Of a DNA stretch of 7,169 bases, positions 5,335 through 7,169 are shown one piece after another; the stretch's first letter is position 1; each line of letters starts with the position of its first letter. The translations under genes and the position numbers were made by a program. This DNA is from Bacillota bacterium (GTDB lineage Bacteria; Bacillota_A; Clostridia; Clostridiales; Clostridiaceae): positions 1 through 7,169 of the forward strand of contig JAJXYA010000462.1 of assembly GCA_021780795.1 (NCBI GenBank), in the 5' to 3' direction. The notes below the pieces were generated by a model, which had not been told where the DNA came from, ran no database searches, and saw only the letters and a list, made by a program, of their open reading frames with translations.

Positions 5335-5386
5335 AGGAGGCAAAACAATTAATAATTGTTTTGTGCTACAGAGAGCATCAGGAGGG
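5335..5386 (+). promoter_or_regulatory. dgt leader: two Shine-Dalgarno sequences flanking a hairpin
   Basis: AGGAGG at 5335-5340 is followed at once by a 10-bp perfect inverted repeat (CAAAACAATT at 5341-5350 and AATTGTTTTG at 5354-5363, loop AAT). The second site, AGGAGGG (5380-5386), serves the ATG at 5392. The two sites share the local context TCAGGAGG. The second is correctly spaced (5 bases). The first has no good start codon within range, only a TTG at 5356 inside the hairpin, which is in frame with dgt. A stand-by ribosome site or a remnant of a duplication would both fit. Confidence 0.55.
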
Positions 5387-5391
5387 AATTT

Positions 5392-6420
5392 ATGAATATT
5401 CGCCAGAGAATAGAAGCTAATGAAGGTAAGATAATTATACCATATGGGGCGTTATCCCTAAACTCAAAGGGGCGGAAAGTATTAGAAGATAAAGATGATG
5501 TAAGAACCTGTTATATGGTGGACAGAGATAGGATAATACATAGTAAATCCTTTAGGAGACTTAAGCATAAAACTCAAGTGTACATAATTACTAGTAGTGA
5601 TCACTATAGAACAAGATTAACACATACCTTAGAAGTTGCACAGATAGCAAAAACCATAGGGCGGGGTATAGGTTTAAATGAGGATCTAATAGAAGCTATA
5701 GCTTTAGGTCACGATATAGGGCATGTGCCCTTTGCTCATAATGGTGAAGAGGTGCTTAATGATATATTGCCACAAGGATTTAGGCATAATGAAAATAGCA
5801 TTAGAGTGCTAACACAAATCGAAAAATTAGGTAAGGGACTTAATTTAAGCTCGGAAGTACTAGACGGAATTCTTAATCACAGTGGTCTATCTTCAAAATA
5901 TGGAATGGCTGCGACTTTAGAAGGGCAGGTAGTTAGGTATAGCGACAAGATTGCATACGTTAATCATGACATAGATGATTCTATAAGAGCGGGATTATTA
6001 ATCGATGCAATGCTACCCCTAGGAGCTATTGAAATATTAGGTGCAAATCATGGTATGAGAATAGATACTTTAGTTAAAGATTGTATTTATAACACCTTAA
6101 ATAACTTGGATATGGGTAATATAGTTGTATCACTTAGTGAAAGTGTTGAAAAGGCATTGGGTGATTTAAGAAATTTTATGTTTGAAAATATATATAAAGG
6201 TGAAATATTAAAGGTAGAAAGGGAAAAAGCACAATTCGTGTTAACACAAGTATATACATACTATTATAATAAGCCACAGGCTATGCCAGACTTTTACAAA
6301 AAAATAGTTGAGGAAGAAGGCTTACATACAGGGGTAGCAGATTACATTTCTGGTATGAGTGATGATTACTGTTTAATGCTTTTTAATAATTTATATGTGC
6401 CTAAGGTTGTTATTTATTAA
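5392..6420 (+). CDS. dgt: Deoxyguanosinetriphosphate triphosphohydrolase family protein (HD domain)
   Basis: Dgt-type enzymes hydrolyse dNTPs to deoxynucleoside and triphosphate and help balance the dNTP pool. The 342-residue product matches the short Dgt-like group; Escherichia coli Dgt is about 505. [15 protein letters not shown] (71-85) supplies the first metal ligand, H78. [12 protein letters not shown] (105-116) supplies the H107-D108 pair. D185 in [14 protein letters not shown] (183-196) is the fourth ligand, so the HD site is complete. [18 protein letters not shown] (47-64) is the N-terminal Dgt signature. I chose ATG at 5392 because AGGAGGG lies five bases upstream and the protein then begins MNIRQRIE. 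An in-frame TTG at 5356 would add 12 unconvincing residues read through a hairpin. The actual substrate may be other dNTPs. It lies upstream of dnaG on the same strand, 227 bases apart, so the two may be partly co-transcribed. Confidence 0.93.
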   Translation: MNIRQRIEANEGKIIIPYGALSLNSKGRKVLEDKDDVRTCYMVDRDRIIHSKSFRRLKHKTQVYIITSSDHYRTRLTHTLEVAQIAKTIGRGIGLNEDLIEAIALGHDIGHVPFAHNGEEVLNDILPQGFRHNENSIRVLTQIEKLGKGLNLSSEVLDGILNHSGLSSKYGMAATLEGQVVRYSDKIAYVNHDIDDSIRAGLLIDAMLPLGAIEILGANHGMRIDTLVKDCIYNTLNNLDMGNIVVSLSESVEKALGDLRNFMFENIYKGEILKVEREKAQFVLTQVYTYYYNKPQAMPDFYKKIVEEEGLHTGVADYISGMSDDYCLMLFNNLYVPKVVIY

Positions 6421-6490
6421 AATAAGAGAATAAAATACTACTAGTTTTGAGAAAAATATATTAATCGAAGATTTATAAAGAAAAAAATAA

Positions 6491-6522
6491 AAAATACAAA
6501 TATTGAAGGATATTTGTATTTT
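6491..6522 (+). terminator. Hairpin after dgt, possible weak terminator
   Basis: AAAATACAAATAT (6491-6503) and ATATTTGTATTTT (6510-6522) are exact reverse complements (13 bp) around the loop TGAAGG. The stem has a single G.C pair and the terminal T run is itself part of the stem, so termination is probably inefficient. It begins about 70 bases after the dgt stop. Confidence 0.5.
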
Positions 6523-6559
6523 ATAAAGAATATATTATATGCGAACATAATTATTATTA

Positions 6560-6596
6560 AAAAAAGTGGATTTAAAGCAGGATAATACACTTTTTT
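6560..6596 (+). repeat. 9-bp inverted repeat upstream of dnaG
   Basis: AAAAAAGTG (6560-6568) pairs with CACTTTTTT (6588-6596) across a 19-base loop. The right arm ends in six T residues, terminator-like for dgt transcripts, and it overlaps the spacer of the sigma-H-like promoter at 6577-6605. The same stretch may therefore end one transcript and begin the next. Confidence 0.45.
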
Positions 6597-6605
6597 GTCG
6601 AATAA
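6577..6605 (+). promoter_or_regulatory. Candidate sigma-H promoter of dnaG
   Basis: GCAGGATAA (6577-6585) fits the Bacillus sigma-H -35 consensus RnAGGAwWW at every defined position. GTCGAATAA (6597-6605) fits the -10 consensus RnnGAATww likewise. The gap is 11 bases, within the accepted 11-12. The start would be near 6611, giving a leader of about 35 bases with the Shine-Dalgarno at 6631. Established background: the B. subtilis sigA operon, which contains dnaG, has a sigma-H-dependent promoter. No comparable housekeeping promoter was found here; TTGTCG at 6595-6600 lacks a well-spaced -10. Confidence 0.6.
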
Positions 6606-6630
6606 AAATATATTGTGAATTTATATAAGT

Positions 6631-6650
6631 AAGGTGGTAATAATCTATTG
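6631..6650 (+). promoter_or_regulatory. Ribosome binding site and TTG start of dnaG
   Basis: AAGGTGGT (6631-6638) lies nine bases before TTG at 6648-6650. An in-frame TAA at 6630-6632 excludes a longer product. No ATG or GTG occurs in frame before the zinc-binding region, so initiation at the rare TTG codon is almost certain. Confidence 0.75.
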
Positions 6651-7169
6651 ATTGCTGAAGATGTCATCCGAAAAATAAAGGAACAAAATGATATTGTGGA
6701 TGTAATATCTGAGAGAGTTAAACTTAAAAGAACAGGAAGAAATTATACTGGCCTTTGTCCTTTTCATAATGAGAAGAGTCCTTCTTTCACTGTGTCACAA
6801 GATAAACAAATATATAAATGCTTTGGATGTGGAGAAGCTGGGAATGTAATCAGTTATATTATGAAGGATAGGAATGTAACTTTTCCTGATGCAGCAAGGA
6901 TATTAGCTGAAAGGGCTAACATTAGTATAGATTTAGAAAATAAAGAGAATAAAGTACAACATGACATGTATAATAAAATGTACAATATTAATGTAGAAGC
7001 GGCTAGGTATTTTTACGACAATTTAAGAAAGGATAAGAAGGCTGAAGCATATTTCTTAAATAGAGGTATCTCTGAAGCTACTATGAAGAAATTTGGATTA
7101 GGGTTTTCTTTTGACAAATGGGATGGCTTGTTATTATACCTAAAAAAGAAAGGATACTCCGAATTAGAT
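6648..7169 (+). CDS. dnaG: DNA primase DnaG, N-terminal part (3' end outside the window)
   Basis: Primase synthesises the RNA primers for Okazaki fragments and works with the replicative helicase at the fork. The 174 visible residues begin MIAEDVIRKIKEQNDIVDVISERVKL-like, the standard DnaG N-terminus. The CHC2-type zinc-binding domain is complete: C37, H40, C58 and C61, in CPFHNEKSPSF (37-47) and YKCFGCGEAGNV (56-67). Residues from about 110 enter the RNA polymerase core domain (AARYFYDNLRKDKKAEAYFLNRGIS and beyond). The TOPRIM catalytic part and helicase-binding domain lie past the window edge. Translation starts at TTG, which may hold expression down, as suits a protein needed in small amounts. 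It follows dgt on the same strand. In Firmicutes dnaG is usually followed by the housekeeping sigma factor gene, which would be expected just outside the window. Confidence 0.97.
   Translation, partial: MIAEDVIRKIKEQNDIVDVISERVKLKRTGRNYTGLCPFHNEKSPSFTVSQDKQIYKCFGCGEAGNVISYIMKDRNVTFPDAARILAERANISIDLENKENKVQHDMYNKMYNINVEAARYFYDNLRKDKKAEAYFLNRGISEATMKKFGLGFSFDKWDGLLLYLKKKGYSELD

Noticed and set aside
5356..5391. Longer dgt N-terminus starting at TTG 5356
   Set aside because: The start lies inside a hairpin, 15 bases from the first AGGAGG, while ATG 5392 has an ideal AGGAGGG five bases upstream and gives the usual family N-terminus.

Overview
The window reads as a chromosomal segment from a low-GC, spore-forming Firmicute, most likely a Clostridium. 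The reasons are the strong A+T bias (AGA for Arg, A/T-ending codons), AGGAGG-type ribosome binding sites, a CotS-type spore coat kinase homologue, and the gene order regulator - ppdK - dgt - dnaG, which I recall from clostridial chromosomes (not checked here). I see no tRNA, rRNA, IS element, prophage or CRISPR array. It looks like a core locus with one sporulation-type gene inserted antisense.

Layout. Positions 1-138 hold the C-terminal end of an unidentified gene with a low-complexity Glu/Lys tail. A 26-bp perfect hairpin (184-242) follows. Positions 139-562 contain no convincing gene but are rich in inverted repeats: a second 14-bp hairpin, an extended -10 promoter, a TTATTGCAATAA palindrome and a nested leader structure. 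At 563-1204 is a CcpN/YqzB-type repressor (winged HTH plus two CBS domains). After a short terminator-like hairpin comes ppdK (1303-3939), pyruvate phosphate dikinase with all catalytic residues intact, closed by a good intrinsic terminator (3971-4007). On the minus strand, 5130-4060 encodes a CotS-family kinase-fold protein. On the plus strand follow dgt (5392-6420), an HD-domain dNTP triphosphohydrolase, and the 5' part of dnaG (6648 to the window end), DNA primase with its CHC2-type zinc site.

How the genes fit together. In Bacillus subtilis CcpN represses gluconeogenic genes. Its homologue directly upstream of ppdK suggests that it controls the reversible pyruvate/PEP step locally. A sequence close to my recollection of the CcpN motif overlaps the putative ppdK -10, and related elements lie around the regulator's own promoter, which suggests autoregulation. 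dgt and dnaG are both replication-linked (dNTP pool and primer synthesis). The dnaG leader carries an apparently complete match to the Bacillus sigma-H promoter consensus, which would tie primase expression to entry into sporulation.

I found no wholly new system. The most interesting signals are regulatory: the sigma-H-like promoter before dnaG, the nested leader and palindromes of the regulator gene, its possible non-standard start codon, and the duplicated Shine-Dalgarno with hairpin before dgt. All similarity statements come from recognising motifs by eye, not from searches.
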